64,000 nt of DNA from DAIDKA01 sp035487155. Its GTDB lineage: Bacteria; Pseudomonadota; Gammaproteobacteria; Steroidobacterales; Steroidobacteraceae. The translations under genes were made by a program, and so were the position numbers. Shown piece by piece: positions 17,203 to 26,237 of the stretch (positions within the stretch are counted from its first letter, which is position 1; each line of letters opens with the position of its first letter). The notes under the pieces are model-generated. The model was given only the letters and a program-made list of their open reading frames with translations. It was not told where the DNA came from and did no database searches. The stretch lies in the NCBI GenBank assembly GCA_035487155.1, contig DATHMK010000018.1, positions 19,354 to 83,353 of the forward strand. The letters are read 5' to 3'.

Positions 17203-17607
17203 TCATTGTAACAGCCGCTGCAGGGCGGCGATGAAAGGCCGGTCCGCCTCCAGGATATCCTCCTCGCCCAGCGCCGCCGCCGGCACCCATTTGAGCTGCT
17301 GGCCGTCAAGCCCGCGCGGCTCACCGTCAAAGTGGCGCACGATCCAGAAGGACAGCTGCACCGTCCGGTCAGGATAGGAGTGGCTGAGGCGCAGGCAGAA
17401 CTGCGGCTCGCGCACCTGCACCCCCAGCTCTTCGCGCAGCTCACGAATCAGGGCCTGTGATTCGCTCTCGGCGGCGCCCACCTTGCCGCCCGGAAACTCC
17501 CAGCGCCCCGCCATGTGGCGGGCATCCGGCCGCTGCGCGATCAGCACCCGGCCGCGCGCATCGCACAGCGCGCCGGCCACCACCAGCAGGGTGGCGGATG
17601 AGCTCAC
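17203..17607 (-). CDS. mutT: MutT-type Nudix hydrolase (8-oxo-dGTP diphosphatase)
   Basis: 134 residues. The Nudix box runs from G41 to V63 (G-x5-E-x7-REL-x-EE-x-G-V), preceded by WEFPGGK, which marks MutT proper. It removes 8-oxo-dGTP from the nucleotide pool. GTG 17607 is one base after the secA stop, so the two are probably translated from one message; a longer reading would run through secA. The secA-mutT order is the usual gammaproteobacterial one. Confidence 0.93.
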   Translation of the reverse strand: MSSSATLLVVAGALCDARGRVLIAQRPDARHMAGRWEFPGGKVGAAESESQALIRELREELGVQVREPQFCLRLSHSYPDRTVQLSFWIVRHFDGEPRGLDGQQLKWVPAAALGEEDILEADRPFIAALQRLLQ

Positions 17608-17608
17608 G

Positions 17609-20404
17609 CTACTCGGACAGCGCGCCGTGACAGTGCTTGAACTTCTTGCCCGAGCCGCAGGGACAGGGCTCGTTTCGGCCCACCTTGCGCTCAGGCCGGA
17701 CAAAGGTCGCACCGGCCTCGGCAACCGCGCTCGCGAAACCCGGGGCCGCAGCGGGCGCAAAGCCGGGCATGCCGGGCGGACCCTCAGGTGCCGCGGCCGG
17801 CGCATCACCCAGCGGCTCGGGCGCCAGCAGCGCCGACTGCGCCTGCATATGCTGGGTCTGCAGCGCCTGCATGAGCTTTGCACGGCGCATCTGCTCCTCG
17901 CGATCCACCTCTTCCTGGGTGCGGATCTCGACCTTCGCCACCACGGTCACGGTGTCGAATTTCACCCGATCGAGCATGGCCGCGAACAGCTCGAAGGCCT
18001 CGCGCTTGTACTCGAAGCGGTAGTCCTTCTGCGCGTAGCCGCGCAGATGGATGCCCTGGCGCAGATAATCCATGGCGCCCAGATGGTCGCGCCAGTGCTG
18101 ATCCAGGGTCCGCAGCATCACGTCCTTCTCCACGTGACGCATGATCGAGGTGCCGACGCGCGCGACCTTGGCATCGTAGGAGGCGGCCACCGCATCCACC
18201 ACGCGCTGGCGCAGCACCGGCTCCTCCATCTCCGGCTGCTCGGCCAGCCACGCCGCCGGATCCACGCTCGCCCCGAAATCCCGGCCCAAGGCCTCGCCCA
18301 GGCCTTTCAGGTCCCACTCCTGGGGCGCTGCCGTTTTGGGCATGAACTGGTCCATCAACGCGCCGATGGCTTCCTCGCGGATGCCGCCAATGGCCGCTGA
18401 GAGGTCCTCGGTGCCCATGATCTCGGTGCGCTGCTGGTAGACGACCTTGCGCTGATCGTTGGCCACGTCATCGAACTGCAGCAGCTGCTTTCTGATGTCG
18501 AAGTTGTGGGATTCGACCTTGCGCTGCGCCTTCTCGATCTGGCGGGTGAGCATGCCGCTTTCGATGACCTCGCCCTCCTTCATGCCCGCCATCTGCAGCA
18601 GGCGCTTGGTGCGGTTCGGGTCGCCGAAGATGCGCATCAGGTTGTCTTCCATCGACAGGAAGAAGCGGCTGGATCCGGGGTCGCCCTGACGGCCGGAGCG
18701 GCCACGCAGCTGATTGTCGATGCGCCGGGACTCATGGCGCTCGGTGCCGACGATATGCAGGCCACCGGCGGCGACGGCCGCGTCATGGCGCTGCTGCCAG
18801 GCGCCACTCACGGCATCGCGGGTGGCGGCATCGGTCTCGGGCGGCAAGGCCGCCAGTTCCGCCTCCAGGTTGCCGCCCAGTTTGATGTCGGTGCCACGGC
18901 CCGCCATGTTGGTGGCGATGGTCACGGCGCCCGGGACACCGGCCTGCTCGATGATCAGGGCTTCGCGCTCGTGCTGCTTCGCGTTCAGCACCTGGTGCGC
19001 AATGCCGGATTTCTGCAGCAGCCCGGCCAGGAACTCGGAGGTCTCGATCGAGGTCGTGCCGACCAGCACCGGCTGGCCACGCTTGGCGCAATCTTGAATG
19101 TCCTCGATGATGGCGTCGAACTTGTCCTTCTGCGTCAGGTATACGAAGTCCGGCATGTCCTTGCGGACCATCGGCTTGTGGGTCGGGATCACCACCACCT
19201 CGAGCCCATAGATCTGCAGGAACTCCGGCGCCTCGGTGTCCGCCGTGCCGGTCATGCCGGAGAGCTTGCGGTACAGGCGGAAGTAGTTCTGGAAGGTGAT
19301 CGAGGCGACGGTCTGGTTCTCCTCGCGCACCCGCACGCCCTCCTTGGCCTCCACGGCCTGGTGCAGACCATCGGACCAGCGGCGACCCTGCATGGTGCGG
19401 CCCGTGAATTCATCGACGATGATGACCTCACCGCCGCGCACGATGTATTCCACGTCGCGCTTGTACAGCGCATGGGCGCGCAGCGCCGCATTGAGGTGAT
19501 GCATCAGGCGGATGTTGGTCGGATCGTAGAGACTCTCGCCCTCGCGCAGCAGTCCCGCCTGGGCCATCAGTTCCTCGACCCGTACATGGCCCGCTTCGGT
19601 GATGTGGACCTGCTTCTGCTTCTCGTCCACCGCGAAGTCACCCGGACCATCCTCTTCCTTCTGGCGCGTGAGGCGGGGCACCAGCGCGTTGATGGCGAGG
19701 TACAGTTCCGTACTCTCATCGGCGGGACCGGAGATGATCAGCGGGGTGCGCGCCTCGTCGATGAGGATGGAGTCCACTTCGTCGACCACTGCAAAGGCCA
19801 GGGTACGCTGCACCCGGTCCTCCAGACGGAAGGCGAGATTGTCGCGCAGGTAATCGAAGCCGAATTCATTGTTGGTGCCATAGGTGATGTCGCAGGCGTA
19901 GGCCTCGCGTTTTTCATCAGGGTCCTGGGAACTGCGGATCACACCCACGGTGAGGCCGAGGAAGGCGTACACCGGACGCATCCACTCCGCATCGCGGGCG
20001 GCCAGATATTCGTTGACGGTCACGATGTGCACGCCCTCGGCGGGCAGCGCGTTGAGGTAGGCCGCAAGAGTCGCCATGAGGGTCTTGCCCTCACCGGTGC
20101 GCATTTCGGAGATCTTGCCCTGGTGAAGGGTGATGCCACCGAGCAGCTGCACATCGAAATGCCGCATCTTCAGGGTGCGCCGGGCCGCTTCGCGTACCGC
20201 GGCGAAAGCCTCGGGCAGCAGCTCATCCAGCGTCGCGCCCGCACGCAGCCGCGCCCGCAATTCCGGGGTCTTGGCCGCCAGCTGCTCATCGCTCAGCGCC
20301 TGCATGGCGCTCTCGAAGCCGTTGGTCTCCTGCACGTACCTTTGAAAAGTGCGCAACAGCCGGTCGTTACGGCTGCCAAAGACACGCGTGAGCAGTTTCA
20401 GCAC
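17609..20404 (-). CDS. secA: Protein translocase ATPase SecA
   Basis: 931 residues. Walker A MRTGEGKT is at 101-108, the DEAD-type VDEVDSILIDEART follows, then the preprotein-crosslinking domain, the second RecA-like domain, helical wing/scaffold, and a C-terminal linker rich in Pro/Ala. The tail carries the zinc/SecB-binding site C914-x-C916...C925-H926. SecA drives preproteins through SecYEG. The start is GTG 20404, with AGGA eight bases upstream, inside a hairpin described separately. The N-terminus (KLLTRVFGSRNDR) matches the family. No secM lies upstream. Confidence 0.97.
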   Translation of the reverse strand: MLKLLTRVFGSRNDRLLRTFQRYVQETNGFESAMQALSDEQLAAKTPELRARLRAGATLDELLPEAFAAVREAARRTLKMRHFDVQLLGGITLHQGKISEMRTGEGKTLMATLAAYLNALPAEGVHIVTVNEYLAARDAEWMRPVYAFLGLTVGVIRSSQDPDEKREAYACDITYGTNNEFGFDYLRDNLAFRLEDRVQRTLAFAVVDEVDSILIDEARTPLIISGPADESTELYLAINALVPRLTRQKEEDGPGDFAVDEKQKQVHITEAGHVRVEELMAQAGLLREGESLYDPTNIRLMHHLNAALRAHALYKRDVEYIVRGGEVIIVDEFTGRTMQGRRWSDGLHQAVEAKEGVRVREENQTVASITFQNYFRLYRKLSGMTGTADTEAPEFLQIYGLEVVVIPTHKPMVRKDMPDFVYLTQKDKFDAIIEDIQDCAKRGQPVLVGTTSIETSEFLAGLLQKSGIAHQVLNAKQHEREALIIEQAGVPGAVTIATNMAGRGTDIKLGGNLEAELAALPPETDAATRDAVSGAWQQRHDAAVAAGGLHIVGTERHESRRIDNQLRGRSGRQGDPGSSRFFLSMEDNLMRIFGDPNRTKRLLQMAGMKEGEVIESGMLTRQIEKAQRKVESHNFDIRKQLLQFDDVANDQRKVVYQQRTEIMGTEDLSAAIGGIREEAIGALMDQFMPKTAAPQEWDLKGLGEALGRDFGASVDPAAWLAEQPEMEEPVLRQRVVDAVAASYDAKVARVGTSIMRHVEKDVMLRTLDQHWRDHLGAMDYLRQGIHLRGYAQKDYRFEYKREAFELFAAMLDRVKFDTVTVVAKVEIRTQEEVDREEQMRRAKLMQALQTQHMQAQSALLAPEPLGDAPAAAPEGPPGMPGFAPAAAPGFASAVAEAGATFVRPERKVGRNEPCPCGSGKKFKHCHGALSE

Positions 20405-20408
20405 TTAG

Positions 20409-20455
20409 GACATCCTGGTCAAAAAATATGAGCTGCACCAAACACTTAGGATGTC
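20409..20455 (-). promoter_or_regulatory. secA leader hairpin covering the Shine-Dalgarno
   Basis: In secA mRNA sense, GACATCCT (20448-20455) pairs perfectly with AGGATGTC (20409-20416), and the second arm contains the AGGA Shine-Dalgarno. The loop is 31 nt and holds a run of six U. The octamer CCTAAGTG, including the GTG start, occurs twice (20402-20409 and 20443-20450). In the rest of the 162-bp gap to the peptidase gene I see only a candidate -10 TACAAT (20478-20483, minus strand). Confidence 0.5.
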
Positions 20456-20566
20456 TTCGGGCGCAGCGGAGCGGCGTATTGTACGCAAAGCCACCGCCTT
20501 TGCGGTAATCCGACCGGTGCCGTTAGCGACATGGGGGTGCCCTGGAGGGGGCACAAGGGGCAGGGG

Positions 20567-21472
20567 CTAGCGCTTGACGAAAATCAGCGGATCGATCTGG
20601 GTGCCGTTGTGCAGCACTTCGAAGTGAACGTGCGGGCCGGTGGAATGCCCGGTCGAGCCCATCAGGGCGATCTGCTCGCCACGGGTGACGGTCTGTCCGA
20701 CCTTCACCAGCGCGGTCTCATTGTGCGCATAGCGCGTCACATAGCCATTGCCGTGGTTGATTTCCACGAGCGTGCCGAAGCCGCTGCGCTCCCCCGCCCA
20801 GGTCACGACCCCGGCGGCTACCGCCATCACCGGCTCCCCTGCCGCGCCGGGGAAGTCCAGGCCCTTGTGAAAGCCCTCCTCACCGGTGATCGGGTCGCTG
20901 CGCTCGCCGAAATAAGAGGAAATCTCCCCTTGCGCGACCGGCTTGCCCTGGGGGCGCACCGCGTCGCTGATCTTGCGCCCCACGATGACGTTTTCCAGCG
21001 CCGACAGCTGTGCGTCGCGCAGGTCAACCCGTTGTTCCAGCTGCGTTAACTGCGAGGTGAGATCCGGGATCTGGATGGTGGGCAACGGCGCCGAGGAAGC
21101 CGCCGGCTCATCATCGAAATTGAACTGGCGCCGGTCCACATTGGCGATGTTGGTGATGTGCTTGCCCAGCGCATCGATGCGGATGATGTGCGCATCCAGC
21201 TGGCCCAGACGCCCGGCGATGGCATCCACCCGTTCCTGGACCCGGGCGCGCATATCGGCGATCTCGGATTTCTGTTCGGCGAGCACCCGGCTCCAGGCCT
21301 TGGGATCGGCCGAGGTGCCGCCGTGGGCACCCAGCTGCATGCCGATGGCGAACGCCGTGCCCAGGGCCCCCAGGACCACCAGGCCGAACAGGGCCAGCGT
21401 CACCGGATGGGCGAGGTCGAAATACCTCGAACGACCGCCACCCTGTCGTCCGGAAAAAACTATGATGTTCAC
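20567..21472 (-). CDS. M23 (LytM-type) metallopeptidase, membrane anchored
   Basis: 301 residues. One transmembrane helix (about 25-48) is followed by a coiled-coil-like region (about 60-170) and a C-terminal peptidase M23 domain. Zinc motifs are visible as GFHKGLDFPG and GPHVHFEV, so it is probably an active or recently active murein endopeptidase in the periplasm, or an activator of amidases. This gene is a common neighbour of secA and lpxC in gammaproteobacteria. It is divergent from dciA, with 36 bp between starts. Confidence 0.9.
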   Translation of the reverse strand: MNIIVFSGRQGGGRSRYFDLAHPVTLALFGLVVLGALGTAFAIGMQLGAHGGTSADPKAWSRVLAEQKSEIADMRARVQERVDAIAGRLGQLDAHIIRIDALGKHITNIANVDRRQFNFDDEPAASSAPLPTIQIPDLTSQLTQLEQRVDLRDAQLSALENVIVGRKISDAVRPQGKPVAQGEISSYFGERSDPITGEEGFHKGLDFPGAAGEPVMAVAAGVVTWAGERSGFGTLVEINHGNGYVTRYAHNETALVKVGQTVTRGEQIALMGSTGHSTGPHVHFEVLHNGTQIDPLIFVKR

Positions 21473-21508
21473 CCCGCCCCGGCCTCAAGCTTTCATTTTC
21501 CCGCCCAC

Positions 21509-21910
21509 ATGCCATCGAATATGCAGAAGAAGCCTTACGGTGACAAGGTGAATACCGGTCGCAGTTCGCGAATAACGACAACGCGTAGACCGCAGTCACG
21601 GAATTCGCCGGATTCTGTTAAAGAGCTGCTGCAGCGGTCCACGCCGGTGCTGGCGGGCCTGCAGCGCGAGGCGCTGCGCCGGCGCGACTGGCTGCAATGG
21701 GTGCAGCGCGAGCTGCCGCAGGAGCTGGCCAGCCATGTCACCGGGGTTGCCGAGCAGGCCGGCGAGCTGGTCATATTCGCCGAGTCCGCCGCTTGGGGGG
21801 TACGGCTGCGTTATGCGGCGCCGCAACTGCTGCAGGCCATCGGCGTGGCGCAACTGAACATCGCCGGGGTCAGAGTGCGGGTGATGCCGCGCAGTGCTCC
21901 GCCGGCCTGA
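21509..21910 (+). CDS. dciA: DciA-type protein (DUF721), replicative helicase loader
   Basis: 133 residues. The first 50 are basic and disordered; the rest is the DUF721/DciA domain (KELLQRSTPVLAGLQRE through ITGV-like strands to VRVRVMP). DciA is the ancestral bacterial factor that helps load DnaB helicase. The lpxC-dciA-M23-secA neighbourhood is typical. ATG 21509 lacks a clear Shine-Dalgarno and ATG 21521 is an alternative; both keep the domain. It converges on lpxC, with 7 bp between stops and no terminator visible. Confidence 0.85.
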   Translation: MPSNMQKKPYGDKVNTGRSSRITTTRRPQSRNSPDSVKELLQRSTPVLAGLQREALRRRDWLQWVQRELPQELASHVTGVAEQAGELVIFAESAAWGVRLRYAAPQLLQAIGVAQLNIAGVRVRVMPRSAPPA

Positions 21911-21917
21911 GTCGCGG

Positions 21918-22847
21918 TCAGTACACCGTCGAGGGGTGCGCCACGGCGAAGGCTTCCACATAGGAGATGGGCGCGTCCGAGTGCTTCTCGAACGTGACTT
22001 CCTCCCAGGATGAACGCTGCGACAACAGCGCGCGCAGCAGCTTGTTGTTGAGCGCGTGGCCGGATTTGTAGCCGCTGAACTCACCAATCAGACTGTGGCC
22101 CAGCAGGTACAGATCACCAATTGCATCCAGGATCTTGTGCTTCACGAACTCATCCTCGTAGCGCAGGCCGTCCTCGTTCAGCACCCGCACATCATCGAGC
22201 ACGATGGCGTTGTCGAGGTTGCCGCCGAGGGCCAGATTGCGAGCACGCATCATCTCCAGGTCGCGCATGAAGCCGAAGGTGCGTGCCCGGCTGATTTCCT
22301 TGAGGAAGGAAGTCGTGGAGAAATCCATCGAGGCGCGCTGGGCACGCCGTTTGAAAATCGGGTGATTGAACTCGATCTCGAAATTGACCTTGAAGCCTTC
22401 AAACGGTTCAAACATCGCCCACTTCTCGCCGTCGGAAACCTTGAGCGGTTCGGTGATGCGTATGAAGCGCTTCGGTATCAGCTGCTCCTCGATGCCGGCT
22501 GACTGCAGCAGGAACACGAAGTGACTGGCGCTGCCGTCCATGATCGGGACTTCCGGGGCACTGACCTCGACCACCGCATTGTCGATCCCCAGGCCGGCAA
22601 ACGCGGACAGCAGGTGCTCGACGGTGGAGACCCGCGCCTCACCTTTGACCAAAGTGGTACCCAGCTGGGTGTCGCCGACGTTTTCCGCGTGCGCGACCAC
22701 CGTTGCGAATTCGCCAAGGTCCGAGCGCCGGAACAGGATCCCGGTATCCGGCGCCGCCGGGCGCAGCGTCATCAAGACTTTCTTGCCCGTATGCAGACCA
22801 ACGCCCGAGGCGCGAATGGTGTTTTTCAGTGTGCGTTGGCCGACCAT
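21918..22847 (-). CDS. lpxC: UDP-3-O-acyl-N-acetylglucosamine deacetylase LpxC
   Basis: 309 residues (E. coli 305). This is the committed step of lipid A synthesis, a zinc deacetylase. Zinc ligands are visible at H78 (VEHLLSAF), H237 and D241 (KHKILDAIGD), with the general base E77 and H264. The start ATG (MVGQRTLKN) matches family N-termini; the frame continues upstream but without homology. It lies 128 bp after ftsZ, with a GC-rich hairpin between, as in the usual ftsZ-lpxC order. Confidence 0.97.
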   Translation of the reverse strand: MVGQRTLKNTIRASGVGLHTGKKVLMTLRPAAPDTGILFRRSDLGEFATVVAHAENVGDTQLGTTLVKGEARVSTVEHLLSAFAGLGIDNAVVEVSAPEVPIMDGSASHFVFLLQSAGIEEQLIPKRFIRITEPLKVSDGEKWAMFEPFEGFKVNFEIEFNHPIFKRRAQRASMDFSTTSFLKEISRARTFGFMRDLEMMRARNLALGGNLDNAIVLDDVRVLNEDGLRYEDEFVKHKILDAIGDLYLLGHSLIGEFSGYKSGHALNNKLLRALLSQRSSWEEVTFEKHSDAPISYVEAFAVAHPSTVY

Positions 22848-22880
22848 CAGACTCTCAACATGCCCGAACCCAAGTAATCG

Positions 22881-22901
22881 CCGGGCGCACCCTGCGCCCG
22901 G
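22881..22901. repeat. Perfect GC-rich hairpin between ftsZ and lpxC
   Basis: CCGGGCGCA and TGCGCCCGG (9-bp arms, 3-nt loop) in the lpxC leader. No T-run follows on either strand. It could slow or attenuate read-through from ftsZ, or be a degradation stop. Confidence 0.5.
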
Positions 22902-22975
22902 TGAATCCGGCACCCCTACCGTATCACAGCTTAGGGGATCGATCTGCTGTGCAGGTGAGGTGCCGATCCCATTTT

Positions 22976-24175
22976 TCAATCCGCCTGGCGACGCAGAAAC
23001 GCCGGAATATCCAAGAGATCCTCGGAATCCGCATCCGGACGCAGTCCGTCACCCACGGCACGCTGGCGCTGATAGGTAGGCTTGTCCAGGTCCGCATAGT
23101 TGGGATTGGCGGCCGGTCTGCTGCGACTCACCATCCGCATCGGCGGGGCCTGAACCTGGGCTTCACGGCCCATCATGCTGGGCATGGCATGTGGCGCAGG
23201 CACGCGCACCGCGGCCGCCGGACGCCCCAGACCCGTCGCCACCACGGTGACCCGCACCACATCCGTCAGCTCCGGATCGATGACCGTGCCCACCACGACG
23301 GTTGCGTCCTCGGATGCGAATTGTTTCACGATGTTGCCGACTTCCTGGAACTCACCGATCGACAGGTCCATGCCGGCGGTGACGTTGACCAGGATGCCGT
23401 GGGCACCGGCGAGGTTGATGTCTTCGAGCAGCGGTGAGGACACGGCGGCTTCGGCGGCGGCGCGGGCCCGGCCCTCGCCGCTGGCAACACCTGAACCCAT
23501 CATGGCCATGCCGGTCTCCGCCATCACGGTGCGCACATCCGCGAAATCGACGTTGATGAGGCCCGGACGCGTGATCAGCTCGGCGATGCCCTGCACAGCG
23601 CCCTGCAGCACCTGGTTGGCGGACTTGAAAGCATCCAGCAGCGTGGTCTGCGCACCCAGTACCGTCAGCAGCTTCTGGTTCGGGATGGTGATCAGCGAGT
23701 CGCAGTACTTGCCCAGTTCGGCGAGACCGTGCTCGGCCACCAGCGAGCGCTTGCCGCCCTCCATTTCAAACGGACGGGTCACCACCGCGACGGTGAGAAT
23801 GCCCATCTCCTTGGCCACCTGCGCCACCACCGGCGCGGCGCCGGTGCCGGTGCCGCCACCCATGCCGGCGGTGATGAACAACATGTCGCAGCCGTCCACC
23901 AGTTCGACGATCCGATCGCGATCCTCCATCGCGGCCTGGCGCCCCACCTCCGGGTCGGCGCCGGCGCCCAGGCCCTTGGTAATATTGCAGCCGATCTGCA
24001 GTGCGGTCTTCACCTTTGAGTGCTTCAAGGCCTGCGCGTCGGTATTGACGCACATGAAGTCAACACCGTCGATACCCGTGGTAACCATGTGCGCAACGGC
24101 GTTACCGCCGCCGCCCCCGACGCCAATTACCTTGATTACGGCACTCTGGCTGTATGCATCCATCAGTTCAAACAT
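22976..24175 (-). CDS. ftsZ: Cell division GTPase FtsZ
   Basis: 399 residues. GTP-binding signature GGGTGTG at 106-112, the T7 synergy loop NVDFADVRTVM, a variable Pro/Arg-rich linker (about 320-375) and the conserved C-terminal peptide DIPAFLRRQAD that binds FtsA, ZipA and ZapD. It polymerises into the Z ring. It follows ftsA by 45 bp. Confidence 0.98.
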   Translation of the reverse strand: MFELMDAYSQSAVIKVIGVGGGGGNAVAHMVTTGIDGVDFMCVNTDAQALKHSKVKTALQIGCNITKGLGAGADPEVGRQAAMEDRDRIVELVDGCDMLFITAGMGGGTGTGAAPVVAQVAKEMGILTVAVVTRPFEMEGGKRSLVAEHGLAELGKYCDSLITIPNQKLLTVLGAQTTLLDAFKSANQVLQGAVQGIAELITRPGLINVDFADVRTVMAETGMAMMGSGVASGEGRARAAAEAAVSSPLLEDINLAGAHGILVNVTAGMDLSIGEFQEVGNIVKQFASEDATVVVGTVIDPELTDVVRVTVVATGLGRPAAAVRVPAPHAMPSMMGREAQVQAPPMRMVSRSRPAANPNYADLDKPTYQRQRAVGDGLRPDADSEDLLDIPAFLRRQAD

Positions 24176-24220
24176 TGCTGGCTCCTTGATCCCCGTAGCG
24201 GTCTTTGCGAAATGAAAAAT

Positions 24221-25447
24221 CTAGAAATTGCCCTGAAACCAGGACTTCATGCGGTCAATGACGCTCTTGCCCCCGGGCCGTCGCCCGCGATTGGAAGCAG
24301 TGTTGTCACGGGCGTAGAGCAGCAGCCCCACCCCCGTTGAATAGATCGGGCTGCGCACGGCCTCGGCGAGGCCGGTCACGTGCTGCGGCAACCCCAGACG
24401 CACCGGCACGTGGAACACTTCCTCGGCCAGCTCGATGGTGCCTTCCATGCGCGCGCTGCCGCCGGTGAGCACGATGCCGGCCGCGATTGCCTCCTCGAAG
24501 CCGCTGCGGCGCAGCTCATCGCGCACCAGCCCGAACAGCTCCTCGTAGCGCGGCTCGACGATCTCGGCGAGCGTCTGGCGCGCCAGGCGCCGTGAGGGCC
24601 GCTCCCCGACGCTCGGCACCTCGATGCTTTCATCAGGATTGGCCAGCTGCGAGAGTGCGCAGGCATAGCGCACCTTGATGTCCTCGGCGTACTGCGTGGG
24701 CGTACGCATCGAGACCGCGATGTCATTGGTCACCTGATCCCCGGCGATTGGAATCACCGCCGTGTGACGGATGGCGCCCCCGGTGAACACCGCCAGGTCG
24801 GTGGTGCCGCCGCCGATGTCGACCAGGCATACGCCCAGTTCGCGCTCATCCTCGGTCAGGACCGCGAAGCTCGAGGCCAGCTGTTCGAGCACGATGTCGT
24901 CGACTTCCAGGCCGCAGCGCTGGATGCACTTTTCGATGTTCTGCGCCGCGCTCTCCGCCCCGGTGACGATGTGCACCTTGGCTTCCAGGCGCACGCCGGA
25001 CATGCCGATGGGGTCGCGAATGCCCTCCTGGCCGTCGATCACATAGTCCTGCGGCAACACATGCAGGATCTTCTGGTCGGCCGGGATCGCCACGGCACGC
25101 GCCGCATCGATCACATGTTCCACATCGACGTGCGACACCTCGCGGTCGCGGATGGCGACGACGCCATGGGAATTGAGGCTGCGCACATGGCTGCCGGCGA
25201 TACCCGCGTACACCGAATGGATCTGGCACCCGGCCATGAGTTCGGCCTCCTCCACGGCGCGCTGGATGGACTGCACCGTGGATTCGATGTTGACCACCAC
25301 GCCTTTCTTCAGTCCGCGGGAGGGCTGCGAGCCCAGGCCGATCACCTCGATATTGCCGTCGGCGGTGACTTCGCCCACCAGTGCGACCACCTTCGAGGTG
25401 CCGATATCCAACCCGATGATCAAGCTGCGATCGGTACGTTTAGGCAT
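24221..25447 (-). CDS. ftsA: Cell division protein FtsA
   Basis: 408 residues, actin-like ATPase fold: phosphate-1 LDIGTSK near the N-terminus, phosphate-2 VDIGGGTTD, adenosine motif TGGSARMEG, and a C-terminal amphipathic membrane-binding helix (VIDRMKSWFQGNF). It anchors FtsZ to the membrane. ATG 25447 overlaps the ftsQ stop by 8 nt. An upstream in-frame extension is ftsQ antisense-type shadow. Confidence 0.97.
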   Translation of the reverse strand: MPKRTDRSLIIGLDIGTSKVVALVGEVTADGNIEVIGLGSQPSRGLKKGVVVNIESTVQSIQRAVEEAELMAGCQIHSVYAGIAGSHVRSLNSHGVVAIRDREVSHVDVEHVIDAARAVAIPADQKILHVLPQDYVIDGQEGIRDPIGMSGVRLEAKVHIVTGAESAAQNIEKCIQRCGLEVDDIVLEQLASSFAVLTEDERELGVCLVDIGGGTTDLAVFTGGAIRHTAVIPIAGDQVTNDIAVSMRTPTQYAEDIKVRYACALSQLANPDESIEVPSVGERPSRRLARQTLAEIVEPRYEELFGLVRDELRRSGFEEAIAAGIVLTGGSARMEGTIELAEEVFHVPVRLGLPQHVTGLAEAVRSPIYSTGVGLLLYARDNTASNRGRRPGGKSVIDRMKSWFQGNF

Positions 25448-26237
25448 TGCGGGCGTCGTCCTTGTTCTTGGCAGCGCCCGCGCCGGCACTGCGCCAGCCG
25501 ATGGCGAAACCATTGGCGTAACGCATGTCGACATAGGCGATATCGGTGGCGCGCTGCGCCACAATCCTGGCCGCGGTCGCCACAAAAGTATTGAAGCGTT
25601 GCTCAAGCTGCTGGCGGCCAAGGCGTACGGTGACACCGTTATCCAGGTCCAGCTCCCAGGCGCCGCGCGCATCAAGGCGCAGCGCCGTAATGCGCATGCT
25701 CATCTCCAGCAGCCGGTCGCGCATCGCAAAGTAGCGCTGCACGACGCTGACCTGGGTGCCATCCGGCCCCGACAGCCGCGGCAGCTCCAACAGAATGTGG
25801 GTGGCGTCGTGGGCGAAGAGATCGCCACGGGTATTGAGCAGCCCGTTGTCACCCCAACGCGCCACCGCCACCTGCTCACCGATGGTCACGGCAAGCCCGC
25901 GCGGCCAGTTGCGCTGGACGCTGACCGTGTCCACCCAGGGCAGCAGCCCCACCGCGGCGCGCACCCGGCCCAGGTCCACGCTCACCAGACCCTTGCCGGC
26001 CACGCTTTCCTTGACGGCGCGCTCCACGTCCAGGGGCGCCACCCGCTCGAAGCGGCCGGCCACCGACACCGAGGTGATGGGCTGATTCAGGGCCCAGATG
26101 ATCAACAGCAGCGCGGCGGCGAGCCCGCCCAGTGCCGCCGACCAGCGGCCCAGTGCCGCCCAGGGAATCCCCGGCAGTGACCAGCCCGCGGGCTTCTGCG
26201 CGCGGCGGCGACGGTTCTGGGGACGCAGGCTGAACAT
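25440..26237 (-). CDS. ftsQ: Cell division protein FtsQ
   Basis: 265 residues. A basic cytoplasmic N-terminus, one transmembrane helix (about 32-50), then POTRA and FtsQ/DivIB beta domains in the periplasm (ITSVSVAGRF onward, with the PWVDTVSVQRNWP motif). It bridges early and late divisome proteins through FtsB and FtsL. The start codon abuts the ddlB stop. Confidence 0.95.
   Translation of the reverse strand: MFSLRPQNRRRRAQKPAGWSLPGIPWAALGRWSAALGGLAAALLLIIWALNQPITSVSVAGRFERVAPLDVERAVKESVAGKGLVSVDLGRVRAAVGLLPWVDTVSVQRNWPRGLAVTIGEQVAVARWGDNGLLNTRGDLFAHDATHILLELPRLSGPDGTQVSVVQRYFAMRDRLLEMSMRITALRLDARGAWELDLDNGVTVRLGRQQLEQRFNTFVATAARIVAQRATDIAYVDMRYANGFAIGWRSAGAGAAKNKDDARNA

Noticed and set aside
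17172..17444. N-terminal extension of the 129-residue gene into mutT
   Set aside because: The added residues are Arg/Ser/Cys-rich frame-shadow of mutT; the ATG at 17171 gives a normal protein.
18506..20431. Long open frame (641 codons) on the plus strand opposite secA
   Set aside because: secA is unmistakable on the minus strand. The antisense product is low-complexity, rich in His, Gln, Gly and Leu, typical of high-GC shadow frames.
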